From contig JAJRUH010000063.1 in the NCBI GenBank assembly GCA_024277895.1, forward strand, positions 1 through 51,855: 51,855 nt of DNA, given 5' to 3'. The translations under genes and the position numbers were made by a program. The notes beneath the pieces are model-generated. The model was given only the letters and a program-made list of their open reading frames with translations. It searched no databases and had not been told where the DNA came from. Source of the stretch: Bacteroidota bacterium. GTDB taxonomy: Bacteria > Bacteroidota > Bacteroidia > Bacteroidales > JAADGE01. Shown here in pieces: positions 1 to 9,902 of this stretch (positions are counted from its first letter, which is position 1; the number at the start of each line of letters is the position of its first letter).

Positions 1-519
1 GACTAATACTGAAAGCAGTTCTTAAAACTAGCAAGCCCTTAAGTTCACCCCATTCTTTTTTTTTAGTTATTAACAAAATTACAATTATTAACAAAGAAAA
101 AAGTAACAAAAAAGAAAATTCATCATCATTATCATATATTTTTAAATTATACTTTTTTCTTTAAAAATAACTTTACAAATCTAAAGGCAAGCCCTAACTT
201 ATATCTGTTAAGCCCGAAATTATAATTCCGAACAGTAATACCAAGCCTGCATTTTATAAATTCATATCTTTTATAATGAATTATTAACAAATTTTTATTT
301 TATAAACCGGTTTTATTTATTCAAATTACAAAAAGTAATTAATTTGATTATTAACTTGTTGCAATAATTTCTTTAAACAGTCTTTCTTCAATGTTTCTCT
401 TACATTTCCGTATTTTTCAATAATTGTTAAAATTAACTTTTGGAAATAATCGGAAATATTATGTATTTCGCAAGTTGAATAAAAAAGTCTTTTTGAAAAA
501 AATAAATTTTGCTGAAAAT
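1..519. other. Gene-free region upstream of parE
   Basis: I see no convincing gene in these AT-rich 519 bases. An open frame runs in from 424 ahead of parE, but its first 32 residues look like translated leader, so it is left out. The 9-mer GCAAGCCCT occurs at 31-39 and again at 187-195. It matches the outer end of the MITE-like element at 9710-9902, so decayed element ends are possible, but no full inverted pair is visible. No clear TAnnTTTG promoter was found. Confidence 0.5.
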
Positions 520-2367
520 ATGGATAGTAATAAGACAGCCGTATATTCCGAAGATACGATAAAAACCCTTGAATGGAAAGAACACATTCGAAAACGCCCC
601 GGTATGTACATCGGAAAGTTGGGTGACGGCTCTTCTTCCGACGACGGAATATATGTGTTGATAAAAGAAGTATTAGATAATTCCGTTGATGAATATATGA
701 TGGGATTCGGAAAGAAAATCGAAATAAAAAATGAGTTGGGAATAATAACTGTCAGAGATTACGGCAGAGGAATCCCCTTAACAAAAGTTCTTGATGTTTC
801 TTCAAAAATGAATACCGGAGCCAAATACGATTCTAAAGTATTTAAAAAATCCGTCGGTTTAAACGGTGTCGGAATTAAAGCTGTTAATGCTTTGTCAGAA
901 ACTTTTATAATACGTTCGTTTCGAGACGGTGAAATGAAAGAAATCGAATATTCCGAAGGCAAAATTATTGAAGATAAAAAAATTCAAAAATCAACCGAAA
1001 AAAACGGAACAGAAATAATATTTAAGCCTGATAATCAGCTCTTTAATTCATATCATTACTTGGATGATTTTATTGAAGCCATGCTGAAGAATTATGTTTA
1101 CCTGAATTCCGGATTAACCGTAAAATATAATGATAAATCCTATTATTCAAAAAACGGTTTGCTTGATTTACTGAATGATAACATCAAAGAAGAGCAACAA
1201 AGATACCCTATTATTCATTTGAAAGGCGAGGATATTGAAATTGCTTTAACTCATACCAACCAATACGGCGAAGAATATTTTACTTTTGTAAACGGGCAAC
1301 ATACTTCGCAAGGCGGTATGCATCTGTTAGCTTTCAGAGAAGCAATTGTAAAAACTGTCAGAGAGTTTTATAAAAAAAACATTGATTTTTCAGATATCAG
1401 AACAGGTATTGCTGCAGCTGTAAGTATTAAAGTGGAAGAACCTGTTTTTGAATCGCAAACAAAAACAAAACTCGGTTCTAAAAATATTGCACCCGACGGC
1501 CCTTCAATTCGCTCGTTTATAATGGATTTCGTTACAAAAGAACTTGAATTATTTTTGCATAAAAATACCGACACGGCTGATGCCCTTTGGCGAAAAATTC
1601 AGGAATCTGAAAAAGAAAGAAAAGAAATTTCGGGAATTAAACAATTAGCTCGTAAGCGGGCAAAAAATGTTAAAGTTCATAATAAAAAACTGAGAGATTG
1701 CCGTGTTCATTTCAATAAAAATAAAGAAAATGCCGAAGAATCAACCTTATTTATTACCGAAGGCGACTCGGCAAGCGGTTCTATAACCAAATCTCGAGAT
1801 GTTAATACACAAGCTGTTTTCAGTTTGAAAGGAAAACCCTTAAATACCTACGGTAAATCAAAAAAAATTGTGTATGAAAACGAAGAATTTAACTTAATTC
1901 AAGCAGCTTTGAATATTGAAGACGGCATGGAAGGATTGCGATATAATAAAATCGTTATTGCTACTGATGCCGATGTTGACGGGATGCACATACGTTTATT
2001 ACTGATTACTTTTTTCTTAAAGTTTTTTCCCGATGTGATAAAAAATAAACATTTATTTATACTGCAAACTCCGCTTTTCCGTGTTCGGAATAAAAAAGAT
2101 ACCGTTTATTGTTACTCAGATAAAGAACGTGAAGCTGCAATGAAAAAACTCGGAAAAAATCATGAAATTACGCGTTTCAAAGGTTTGGGAGAAATTTCAC
2201 CGAATGAATTTAAGCATTTTATCGGGAAAAGTATAAGACTTGACCCCGTTCTTATAAACAAAGAAGAATCAATTACGGCAATGTTGGATTTTTATATGGG
2301 TAAGAATACACCTGAAAGACAAGAATTTATTCTGGAAAATTTACGAGATGAAGATGAAGTTTTGTAG
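520..2367 (+). CDS. parE: DNA topoisomerase IV subunit B (ParE; GyrB-family ATPase)
   Basis: This is the ATPase subunit of a type IIA topoisomerase that would decatenate and relax DNA together with the next gene product. The 615-residue protein has a GHKL ATPase domain (VLDNSVDE with Asn54, DYGRGIP at 80-86, GLNGVGIKA near 113-121), a transducer domain, and a Toprim domain with EGDSA near 414 and DADVDG near 482, then FKGLGEI near 553. Gyrase and topo IV B subunits are hard to separate by eye. The length and the adjacent 875-residue A subunit fit the Bacteroidota topo IV pair. The ATG at 520 is preferred because the family starts just before the [17 protein letters not shown] block, whereas the frame from 424 adds 32 unrelated residues. 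Confidence 0.9.
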   Translation: MDSNKTAVYSEDTIKTLEWKEHIRKRPGMYIGKLGDGSSSDDGIYVLIKEVLDNSVDEYMMGFGKKIEIKNELGIITVRDYGRGIPLTKVLDVSSKMNTGAKYDSKVFKKSVGLNGVGIKAVNALSETFIIRSFRDGEMKEIEYSEGKIIEDKKIQKSTEKNGTEIIFKPDNQLFNSYHYLDDFIEAMLKNYVYLNSGLTVKYNDKSYYSKNGLLDLLNDNIKEEQQRYPIIHLKGEDIEIALTHTNQYGEEYFTFVNGQHTSQGGMHLLAFREAIVKTVREFYKKNIDFSDIRTGIAAAVSIKVEEPVFESQTKTKLGSKNIAPDGPSIRSFIMDFVTKELELFLHKNTDTADALWRKIQESEKERKEISGIKQLARKRAKNVKVHNKKLRDCRVHFNKNKENAEESTLFITEGDSASGSITKSRDVNTQAVFSLKGKPLNTYGKSKKIVYENEEFNLIQAALNIEDGMEGLRYNKIVIATDADVDGMHIRLLLITFFLKFFPDVIKNKHLFILQTPLFRVRNKKDTVYCYSDKEREAAMKKLGKNHEITRFKGLGEISPNEFKHFIGKSIRLDPVLINKEESITAMLDFYMGKNTPERQEFILENLRDEDEVL

Positions 2368-2425
2368 TCGAGAGTCGAAGTTCATAAAGTAAAAGTATAT
2401 AAAATTATAAGGAAAGTTGAAATAA

Positions 2426-5053
2426 ATGTCGGAAAAAGATTTTAATAAAGAAGAGTTGTCAAAACCGGAAAATACAGAAAAACAGGAATATAAGGTAAAA
2501 TATATTTCCGGAATGTATAAAAATTGGTTTCTGGATTATGCTTCTTACGTTATTTTGGAAAGAGCCGTTCCGCATGTTTCGGACGGTCTTAAACCTGTGC
2601 AACGCAGGATTTTACATTCGATGAAACGTATGGATGACGGCAGATATAATAAAGTGGCAAATATTATCGGTCATACCATGCAATTTCATCCGCACGGTGA
2701 TGCTTCAATCGGTGATGCTTTGGTACAATTGGGGCAAAAAGATTTGTTGATAGATATGCAGGGGAATTGGGGAAATGTTCTTACCGGTGACAGAGCTGCC
2801 GCACCTCGTTATATCGAAGCACGTTTGTCAAAATTTGCTCTCGAAATTGTTTTTAACCATAAAACAACAAAATGGCGACCCTCTTACGACGGAAGAAATA
2901 AAGAACCTGTTCATCTGCCGGTAAAGTTTCCTTTACTTTTGGCTCAGGGTGTTGAAGGTATTGCCGTAGGATTGGCATCTAAAATTATGCCTCATAACTT
3001 TAACGAACTTATTGATGCTTCAATCAATATTCTGAAAGGAAAAGATTTTACGATTTTACCTGATTTTCTGACCGGCGGATTAGCAGATTTTTCCGAGTAT
3101 AATGACGGAAGGCGAGGAGGCAGAGTAAAAATAAGAGCAAAAATTACAAAACGAGATTCTAAAACTTTGGTAATTACAGAATTACCTTTCGGTAAAACAA
3201 CTGTAACCCTAATTGAATCAATTGTATATGCCAATGATAAAGGAAAAATTAAGATTAAAAAAATTGAAGATAACACTTCCGATAAAGTTGAAATATTAAT
3301 TCATTTACCCTCGGACGTGTCATCCGATAAAATGATTGATGCCTTATATGCCGTTACTGATTGCGAAATTTCTGTTTCTCCTAATACAACCGTTATTCTC
3401 GGAGACAAACCTAAATTTACAGACGTTAAAGAAATTTTACGATTTTCGACAGACAACACACTTAATTTGCTTAAAGAAGAACTTCAGATAAGATTGCATG
3501 AACTTGATGATTCTTGGCATTCCGCCTCTTTAGAAAAAATATTTATTGAAAACAGAATTTACCTGACGATAGAAAATTGCGAAACTTGGGAATGTGTTAT
3601 TAAAAGTATAGATAAAGGGTTAAAACCATTTGTTAAAAAACTTAAACGTCCTGTTACAGAAGAAGATATTGTTCATTTGACAGAAATAAAAATTAAGCGA
3701 ATTTCAAAATATGATGCTTTTAAAGCCGATAATTATTTAAAATCAATAGTTGATGAAACTGAAGAAATAAAACAGAAACTTGCACATATTGTTGATTATA
3801 CAATTGATTGGTTCAAAAATATTAAAAAGAAATACGGAAAAGGCAAAGAACGCCGAACAGAAATTCGCAGTTTTGAAGAAATTACGGCAAGAAAAGTTGT
3901 TGTAAGAAATAAAAAATTATACGTAAATTATGAAGACGGTTTTGCCGGAACATCTTTAAAACAAGATACATTTATTGATGAATGTTCTGATATTGATTTA
4001 GTTATCCTTTTTAAAAAAGACGGTACTTATTTTGTAAAACAGGTTGAAGACAGATTTTATATAGGAAAAGACATTCAGCATATTGCTGTATGGAAAAAAG
4101 ATGATGAACGAACAATTTATAATGTGATTTATTACGACGGCGGCAGCGGCAATTATTTTATGAAACGTTTTTTTGTTAAAGGAATCATTAAAGATAAAGA
4201 ATACAATTTGACAAAGGGAACACCCGGTTCTAAGATAATGTGGTTTACCGTAAATCCTAACGGTGAAGCCGAAACTGTAAAAATTACCCACAGACCGCGT
4301 AAAAGATTGAAAAACAAGACTATTGAAATTGATTTTTCGGAACTTGCCGTGAAAGGGCGAAATTCTATGGGAAATATTGCCACGAAATACGGTATTCAGA
4401 AAATAATCTTAAAGGAAGAAGGTGTATCAACTCTCGGCGGCAGAAAAATTTGGTTTGATATTGAGGTGTTGCGGCTTAATGCAGAGGGTCGGGGAGAACT
4501 GCTCGGAGAATTTATTGCTGATGATAAGATACTTGTTATTTATAAAAACGGGAAATTCCAAATTACATCTTACGATTTATCAACACATTTTGAAACTGAT
4601 ATTTTAAAAATTGAAAAATTTAAATCGGAGAAAGTATGGTCTGCCGTATTTTTTGATGCCGATAAAAAGTTCTATTATTTAAAACGATTTAAGTTTGAGA
4701 GTTCCAACGGATTAACATCATTTATCGGCGAAAATCCCGAATCCGAATTAGTTGCAGTTTCCGATTCGCCTAAAGCACAATTTGAAACAGAATTCGGAGG
4801 AAAACATAAAGACAGAAAGAATGAATTAATTGATGCAGAGGAATTTATATCAGAAAAAAGTATTAAAGCCAGAGGAAAACGTCTCAGTACATTTACTGTT
4901 AAGAAAATTAATTTAATTGAACCTGAATTATCCGAAACGGAAGAAGAAGAAAATACTCCTGATTCTTCAGAAAATAATAAAAACCAAAACAAACCGAAAT
5001 TTGAAGTAATAAAAACAGATAAAGACGGTAACAGAACACTGTTTGATTTGTAG
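2426..5053 (+). CDS. parC: DNA topoisomerase IV subunit A (ParC)
   Basis: This is the breakage-reunion subunit partnering ParE, starting 58 bp downstream in the same direction, so probably in one operon. Visible features are SDGLKPVQRRIL near residues 52-64 and the quinolone-pocket segment HPHGDASIGD at 88-97. The active-site tyrosine is Tyr129 in AAAPRYIEARL. A beta-pinwheel-like C-terminal domain follows, ending in an acidic tail. The position matching E. coli GyrA Ser83 is Ala93, with Ser94 next, which may bear on intrinsic quinolone response (inference). At 875 residues it has the size expected of Bacteroidota topo IV A. It lacks a clear GyrA box, supporting ParC over GyrA. Confidence 0.9.
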   Translation: MSEKDFNKEELSKPENTEKQEYKVKYISGMYKNWFLDYASYVILERAVPHVSDGLKPVQRRILHSMKRMDDGRYNKVANIIGHTMQFHPHGDASIGDALVQLGQKDLLIDMQGNWGNVLTGDRAAAPRYIEARLSKFALEIVFNHKTTKWRPSYDGRNKEPVHLPVKFPLLLAQGVEGIAVGLASKIMPHNFNELIDASINILKGKDFTILPDFLTGGLADFSEYNDGRRGGRVKIRAKITKRDSKTLVITELPFGKTTVTLIESIVYANDKGKIKIKKIEDNTSDKVEILIHLPSDVSSDKMIDALYAVTDCEISVSPNTTVILGDKPKFTDVKEILRFSTDNTLNLLKEELQIRLHELDDSWHSASLEKIFIENRIYLTIENCETWECVIKSIDKGLKPFVKKLKRPVTEEDIVHLTEIKIKRISKYDAFKADNYLKSIVDETEEIKQKLAHIVDYTIDWFKNIKKKYGKGKERRTEIRSFEEITARKVVVRNKKLYVNYEDGFAGTSLKQDTFIDECSDIDLVILFKKDGTYFVKQVEDRFYIGKDIQHIAVWKKDDERTIYNVIYYDGGSGNYFMKRFFVKGIIKDKEYNLTKGTPGSKIMWFTVNPNGEAETVKITHRPRKRLKNKTIEIDFSELAVKGRNSMGNIATKYGIQKIILKEEGVSTLGGRKIWFDIEVLRLNAEGRGELLGEFIADDKILVIYKNGKFQITSYDLSTHFETDILKIEKFKSEKVWSAVFFDADKKFYYLKRFKFESSNGLTSFIGENPESELVAVSDSPKAQFETEFGGKHKDRKNELIDAEEFISEKSIKARGKRLSTFTVKKINLIEPELSETEEEENTPDSSENNKNQNKPKFEVIKTDKDGNRTLFDL

Positions 5054-5167
5054 TTTTAATCGAAATATCCGGTAGTTTAAATAAAAAAACGAAAGTTTTA
5101 TCAAAAAAACTTGATTACTAAAATATAAAAGTGTAATTTTATTGATATATTTTGAAAAATAATTCGT

Positions 5168-7087
5168 ATGAAAAAAATATTATTAATCTCAATAGTAATT
5201 ACTGCTTTTAATTTGAGTGTTTTCTCTCAAGGCGGTATAACCAATGCAGGTGCTGTAATAACAATAAATTCGGGAACTTATGTTGTTGTTGATAACGGAG
5301 GCGGATATTTTAACAGTGAATCCGGTTCAAATTACGGGAAAGTTGATTTAGACGGAACATTACAAATTCAGGGAAACTTTGAAAATAATGTTACCGATGC
5401 AAATCAGCACGTTTTTATTAATACCGACGGTACAGGTACTGTTTTATTTACCGGCACGGCAAATCAACACATTTTAAATACAACAGCTGACGCATATATA
5501 GATTTTGAAAATTTAACTGTAAATAAAACTGTAAATACAGTATTTGTTGATGACGGGAGTGCTGCAACCGTAAACGGAAATTTGACAGTTACCGACGGAA
5601 CTTTCAGATTATCATCACCAGCTGACGGAGAGGCTCCTTCGGGTTCATTAATAACCAAAGGAAGTGTTTCCGGAGCCGGAAATCTGTACGTTGATCGTCA
5701 TTTTGAAACAGCAGGAAGATATCAATATATCAGTGTGCCTGTTATAAACGCAACGGATGATATTTTCGACAATACAAATAACAGTCATCCGTTTAATGCA
5801 AATTTATATTCTTATAATGAAGCTTATGATGCAGCTGTCGATCCGCCCAATACAAATTACAGTAATTGGTCAAGTACAACTTACGGTTTATATAATGCAT
5901 GGACACAGGTTGCTGCAGACGGAAGTTCTGTTCCTCTTAATCCGGCAACGGGATATATTACATATAATGAACTTGAATTAGATGTTAATTTCGGCGGAAG
6001 CCCTTCTGATTTAAATAATAATGCAAATTACAGTCCTTCGGTAACTTATACTCCAAATGATAATACAGGCGGTGCCGGAGATTATTATGACGGTTGGAAT
6101 ATCATAGGGAATCCATATCCTTGTGCTTTGGATTTTACGACATTAACTTTAAATAATATTAATAATTGTCTGTATATGTGGGACGGAGATGCCGTAAATT
6201 ATAAATATTATAATAACGGAGGAACAACTTATGATGACGGAAGTAATATTGTAAACGGAGCTACTCAATATATTCCTGCAATGCAATCTTTTGCAATTAA
6301 AACAACAGGATCTTCTCCGAGTATAACGATAGATAATTCAGACAGAACACATAAGACACAAAATATGTGGAAATCGCCTAAAAATGCTCCGAATTACGGA
6401 CAAACACAATTTGTAAAATTAAAAACGCAAGACGGTAATTTTTCAGACGAAACAATTGTGCGATTTATTGACGGAACAAAAGACGGTTTTGATAATGAAT
6501 ATGATGCATATAAAATGTTTCCGAATAATCCGCCGGTTATGATTTATTCTTTAATTACAAATCCCGAAACTCCGATTGCCATTAATTCCTTACCTCTTGA
6601 CAGAATCGGAACTACTATTCCTTTAGGTTTTGTAAGTACTGACGCCGGAACATATACAATAACTGCAGAAGATGTTGTTTTTGATGCCGGAACATATATT
6701 AAATTAGTTGATACATATAAAAATACGGAAACTTTGTTGGACGAAGGAACAGAATATACATTTTCGTCTGAAGCAGGAGAATTCAGAGACAGATTTTATC
6801 TGTTTTCTGCAACTTCAAGTGATGTTAGCAATCCTGAAGATAATACAATGTTGTTCTCTTCAAACGTTTGGGCAAATCAAAATAAGGTATTTATTACAAT
6901 TAAATCAAATCAGTTGATTAATGCAAATGTTAAAATTTTTGATGTTCTCGGAAGAATCGTTACAGATAAAAACATAAACGGAACTTATAACATTCTTAAT
7001 GTTCCCGGAGCAAGCGGTACATATTTTGTAAAATTAACCGGTGCAAACGGAATTTCTAAAACTAAAAAAGTATTTATTCAAAACTAA
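5168..7087 (+). CDS. Secreted surface protein with type IX secretion C-terminal sorting domain
   Basis: The 639-residue protein begins with a signal peptide (MKKILLISIVITAFNLSVFSQ). Its body is rich in Asn, Gly, Asp and Thr, typical of beta-sandwich or beta-helix exported proteins. The last ~75 residues look like a type A T9SS sorting domain: NANVKIFDVLGRIV, a turn, then GTYFVKLTG and a basic end. Such proteins cross the outer membrane through the type IX system and are usually anchored to surface lipopolysaccharide. The function of the body is not recognisable. It is followed by a strong terminator at 7108 and appears monocistronic. Confidence 0.8.
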   Translation: MKKILLISIVITAFNLSVFSQGGITNAGAVITINSGTYVVVDNGGGYFNSESGSNYGKVDLDGTLQIQGNFENNVTDANQHVFINTDGTGTVLFTGTANQHILNTTADAYIDFENLTVNKTVNTVFVDDGSAATVNGNLTVTDGTFRLSSPADGEAPSGSLITKGSVSGAGNLYVDRHFETAGRYQYISVPVINATDDIFDNTNNSHPFNANLYSYNEAYDAAVDPPNTNYSNWSSTTYGLYNAWTQVAADGSSVPLNPATGYITYNELELDVNFGGSPSDLNNNANYSPSVTYTPNDNTGGAGDYYDGWNIIGNPYPCALDFTTLTLNNINNCLYMWDGDAVNYKYYNNGGTTYDDGSNIVNGATQYIPAMQSFAIKTTGSSPSITIDNSDRTHKTQNMWKSPKNAPNYGQTQFVKLKTQDGNFSDETIVRFIDGTKDGFDNEYDAYKMFPNNPPVMIYSLITNPETPIAINSLPLDRIGTTIPLGFVSTDAGTYTITAEDVVFDAGTYIKLVDTYKNTETLLDEGTEYTFSSEAGEFRDRFYLFSATSSDVSNPEDNTMLFSSNVWANQNKVFITIKSNQLINANVKIFDVLGRIVTDKNINGTYNILNVPGASGTYFVKLTGANGISKTKKVFIQN

Positions 7088-7107
7088 TAAAGAAACAGTT
7101 GATATTA

Positions 7108-7142
7108 AAACCCGTAAGTTATATCTTGCGGGTTTCTTTTTT
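7108..7142 (+). terminator. Intrinsic terminator after the T9SS-sorted protein
   Basis: An 11-bp stem (AAACCCGTAAG pairing with CTTGCGGGTTT, one G-T wobble) encloses a 6-nt loop and is followed by a T-rich run. It lies 20 nt after the stop at 7087 and just before the aroK start, so aroK translation cannot begin at the upstream in-frame codon at 7099. Confidence 0.8.
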
Positions 7143-7152
7143 ACCAAATATT

Positions 7153-7671
7153 ATGAGATTTTTTTTAGTCGGAATGCCCGGAAGCGGAAAGTCAACTGCA
7201 GCAAAGAAATTTGCCGAATTAAAAAATATTGATTTCTTTGATACAGATATACTGATTGAAAAGAAATACAACACAATAATATCGGATATTTTCAAAATAC
7301 AAGGAGAAAATATTTTCAGAATTTATGAAAGAGAGATACTTAATGACTTACTTGAACAAGATAATTTTATTGCGGCAACAGGCGGAGGATTGCCTTATTT
7401 TTTTGATAATTCGGAGAAAATGAACGATGCGGGAATTACAGTTTATTTAAAAACAAATATTGAGGTTTTATTTCAAAGAATAAATGACAGTGAAAGCAGA
7501 CCTTTAATTGCTGGAAAGACTGAAAAAGAATTAAAAAAATATTTGTCAAATATGTTAAAAAAAAGGAAAACTTTCTATGAAAAAGCCGAATATATTGTTG
7601 ATGCAAACCGCAGTATTTATGAAATATTAAAATCAGAACCGTTTAATCTGAAGAATGTTTTCGGTATTTGA
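7153..7671 (+). CDS. aroK: Shikimate kinase
   Basis: It phosphorylates shikimate to shikimate 3-phosphate in the chorismate pathway in the cytoplasm. The 172-residue protein has Walker A GMPGSGKST at 7-15, the substrate-binding DTD at 30-32, an FRxxE segment (IFRIYERE), the GGG motif in ATGGGLPYF and the lid arginine in SRPL. The length matches the family. The ATG at 7153 is chosen because it gives the usual N-terminus directly before Walker A and lies after the terminator hairpin. Its 3' end overlaps the convergent tilS by 39 bp. Confidence 0.9.
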   Translation: MRFFLVGMPGSGKSTAAKKFAELKNIDFFDTDILIEKKYNTIISDIFKIQGENIFRIYEREILNDLLEQDNFIAATGGGLPYFFDNSEKMNDAGITVYLKTNIEVLFQRINDSESRPLIAGKTEKELKKYLSNMLKKRKTFYEKAEYIVDANRSIYEILKSEPFNLKNVFGI

Positions 7672-8964
7672 TGTAATTCTGAAACGGTTATCAGCCCTGT
7701 AACCGAAAATCCAAACAATTTCGTCATTAAAAGTTGTTAATAACCAAATTTTTTCTTTTTTAAAAAGGTTAATTTTTTCATCAGTAAAGAAATCGCTTAA
7801 TAATTTTTTTCTTTTCATTCCGAAAGGGCAGAAATAATCACCTTGTTTAAATTTACGAATTTTCAACGGATAGTTTAATTTATCGACATCCGCATAAACA
7901 GTAAATTTGTCTGTTTTAAATGTTCCGGGAAATTTTGTTAACAGTTTGAAAGAAATATTTATAGGATTATTAACTGTTTCCGTATTTTTATCAATAAGAA
8001 AAATCTCATCTTTCTTATTATGTTGAATCTTGTCTATAATTAAAAAATTTCTGTCTTTAAGCAGTCTGTGTGTTTGAGAATAAAAAATCTTTCCGCTTTG
8101 TAAGTTATTGATATTATTAAAAATATGTTCATTTTGGGATGATTTAAAGCCGTAAGGATGAATTATTTCATATAATAGACTTACCGGGGCAACAGCGATT
8201 AAAAGTCTTTTAATATCAATATAAAGCAGCTTTTCATTGAATTCTGTAATGTTTCTTATCTCATTTCCAATATATTGCTTATAAATATCTTCAAATTCTG
8301 AATAGATTCTAAAATTTTTCAGCATACTTTCCGTAAACTTGGGATTAATTTCCGAAAAAACAGGTAATATTTTATGTCTGAATTTATTACGAAGGAAGTT
8401 TGTGTCAAAATTTGATTTGTCTGTTCTGTATTGAATCTTATTTTCAGAGCAATAATTTTCAATATTATCTTTTGAAGCAAATAAAAGCGGTCTTACAATA
8501 TGATTATTCTTAGCTAAAATACTTCTTAAGCCTTTAATCCCCGTACCTTTCGTTAAGTTAATAAAAAATGTTTCAATTCTGTCGTCTAAATGATGTCCGG
8601 TTGCAATATATTTGTAATTATGCTGCGTTCGTATTTCTTCAAACCAATTGTAACGCAGTGTTCGAGCAGTTTCTTCAATTGAAAGTTTATTCTTTTCTGC
8701 AATTTTTTTGGTATTAAAAGATATTTTAAATAACTGAATATTAAGTTTGGAACAAAGTTTTTCGGTAAATAACTCATCTTCATCCGAATCTTTTTCTCTT
8801 AATTTAAAATTAACATGAGCCGCAGCAACAGTAAAATTTAAGTTTTTTAATATATGAAGAAGTGCTGTAGAATCAGCACCGCCGCTGAGTGCAACAAGTA
8901 TCTTATCATTCTTTTCAAAAAGAAGATTTTGTATTATATATTTTTCAACTTGTTCAGACAGCAT
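7633..8964 (-). CDS. tilS: tRNA(Ile)-lysidine synthase
   Basis: It converts C34 of the CAU-anticodon isoleucine tRNA to lysidine, so that AUA is read as Ile; the enzyme is essential in most bacteria. The N-type ATP pyrophosphatase motif SGGADS sits at about residues 27-32 and is followed by the expected TGHHLDDRIET and LRNKFRHKILP segments. The C-terminal part is the substrate-binding domain. The 443 residues fit the Bacteroidota form. The frame opens with a TTG at 8967; the ATG at 8964 is the better start. A TAACTTTG box lies only 5 nt upstream of that ATG. Confidence 0.9.
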   Translation of the reverse strand: MLSEQVEKYIIQNLLFEKNDKILVALSGGADSTALLHILKNLNFTVAAAHVNFKLREKDSDEDELFTEKLCSKLNIQLFKISFNTKKIAEKNKLSIEETARTLRYNWFEEIRTQHNYKYIATGHHLDDRIETFFINLTKGTGIKGLRSILAKNNHIVRPLLFASKDNIENYCSENKIQYRTDKSNFDTNFLRNKFRHKILPVFSEINPKFTESMLKNFRIYSEFEDIYKQYIGNEIRNITEFNEKLLYIDIKRLLIAVAPVSLLYEIIHPYGFKSSQNEHIFNNINNLQSGKIFYSQTHRLLKDRNFLIIDKIQHNKKDEIFLIDKNTETVNNPINISFKLLTKFPGTFKTDKFTVYADVDKLNYPLKIRKFKQGDYFCPFGMKRKKLLSDFFTDEKINLFKKEKIWLLTTFNDEIVWIFGYRADNRFRITSNTENILQIKRF

Positions 8965-8969
8965 CAATA

Positions 8970-8977
8970 CAAAGTTA
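8970..8977 (-). promoter_or_regulatory. Possible TAnnTTTG (-7) promoter box of tilS, leaderless arrangement
   Basis: TAACTTTG on the minus strand matches the Bacteroidota -7 consensus. Only 5 nt separate it from the tilS ATG, which would give a leaderless or nearly leaderless mRNA. No clear -33 TTTG is visible, so this may be chance. Confidence 0.3.
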
Positions 8978-9026
8978 AAAACTTGTTTTAAAAATTGAAA
9001 TTTTCTTATTTTTTTGTGTAATTTAC

Positions 9027-9473
9027 TTAATTTTCAGGGATATAATCCGAAAATGTTTTGTCAGACCAGAAAATTACGATTTTTACAATTTGCTTATCTT
9101 GTTTTTTAAGTGTCGGAGAATGTAATGTTTTAGTTTCAACTGATAAATTATTCAGATTTTGCCCGGAAATCGCATGATCTTTTAAAAGTTTATCTTCTTT
9201 ATAGTTATCATCCTGATTATCATCAATATCTGAAAATAAATTACCTTGAATTTCTTTTTTATTATCTTTTATCATACTTCCTTTACCGAGTAGGAGCCAA
9301 TCTGTATTAATATACTCAAAAGCTTCACAAATTTTTTGTATCACATCTAAACTGGGATTATTTCTGCCGTTTATTAAATGTGATACTCCTGAACGTTCAA
9401 TGCCTACGATATCAGCAAATTTAGTAGATGAAATATTCTCATAATCAATTATTTTTTTTATTCGATCTTTCAT
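9027..9473 (-). CDS. XRE-family helix-turn-helix transcriptional regulator
   Basis: The 148-residue protein has an N-terminal Cro/CI-type helix-turn-helix (STKFADIVGIERSGVSHLINGRNNPS, residues about 16-41) followed by the typical extension ending TDWLLLGKGSM. The remaining ~75 residues are a polar, low-complexity tail with no recognisable peptidase or sensor domain. A TACATTTG -7 box lies just upstream of its ATG and is embedded in the palindrome TTACAAATGTAA at 9484. Related palindromes lie further upstream, so autorepression is a reasonable inference. What else it controls is unknown; the gene-poor 1.1-kb region next to it is the obvious target. Confidence 0.8.
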   Translation of the reverse strand: MKDRIKKIIDYENISSTKFADIVGIERSGVSHLINGRNNPSLDVIQKICEAFEYINTDWLLLGKGSMIKDNKKEIQGNLFSDIDDNQDDNYKEDKLLKDHAISGQNLNNLSVETKTLHSPTLKKQDKQIVKIVIFWSDKTFSDYIPEN

Positions 9474-9482
9474 TTTTTAATG

Positions 9483-9678
9483 GTTACAAATGTAATATTA
9501 ATAAATAGGCTTACAATGCTTAAGTTACCCCCTCTAAACATAGTGATTTTAATTAGCTGATACTGTGTAATATAACAATATGCCTGCATGTTACAAAGGT
9601 AAAGATATAAAAAATATTCGGGATTACAAAAGTACCATGTGTTAGTTACACTTGTCATCGTCTGCGTTACATTTGTAT
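9483..9678. promoter_or_regulatory. Cluster of palindromic operator-like sites GTTACAnnTGTAA
   Basis: Five related sites lie in 196 bp: GTTACAAATGTAA (9483-9495), GTTACAAAGGTAA (9590-9602), TTACAAAAGTAC (9624-9635), GTTACACTTGTCA (9645-9657) and GTTACATTTGTAT (9666-9678). A further copy, GTTACAAATGTAA, is at 10496-10508. Several contain a TAnnTTTG -7 box inside the palindrome, so a bound dimer would cover the promoter. The first site lies 9 nt from the start of the XRE gene. Assignment to that regulator is inference. Confidence 0.5.
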
Positions 9679-9709
9679 ATCTGCATTTATTCTTTAATAA
9701 ATTTTATTT

Positions 9710-9902
9710 AGGGCTTGCTGAAAAGCTAACAGGTGCATTAAATTTCAAGTTTCTCGTTTGAAGTCGTATACAAATACTGTGAAATAAGAGAAATTTGAAA
9801 GATGGTGTGCTTGTGGGCAGCTAAAATATTTTACACAAGTGCAAGGAAATAGGGTGAAATGAGTAGCTGAAACACAAATATATTAGTGTTTCAGCAAGCC
9901 CT
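9710..9902. mobile_element. MITE-like element, 193 bp with 14-bp terminal inverted repeats
   Basis: The left end AGGGCTTGCTGAAA (9710-9723) and right end TTTCAGCAAGCCCT (9889-9902) are perfect inverted complements. The element is flanked by ATTT on both sides (9706-9709 and 9903-9906; readable as TATTT if the final T is counted in the flank), as expected for a target-site duplication. No open frame of useful length lies inside, so it would be mobilised by a transposase elsewhere. The outer 9-mer recurs twice in the first 200 bp of the window. The parent family is not identified. Confidence 0.6.

Noticed and set aside
424-519. N-terminal extension of parE from the upstream start
   Set aside because: The extra 32 residues are basic and unlike any topoisomerase start; the family pattern begins right after the ATG at 520.
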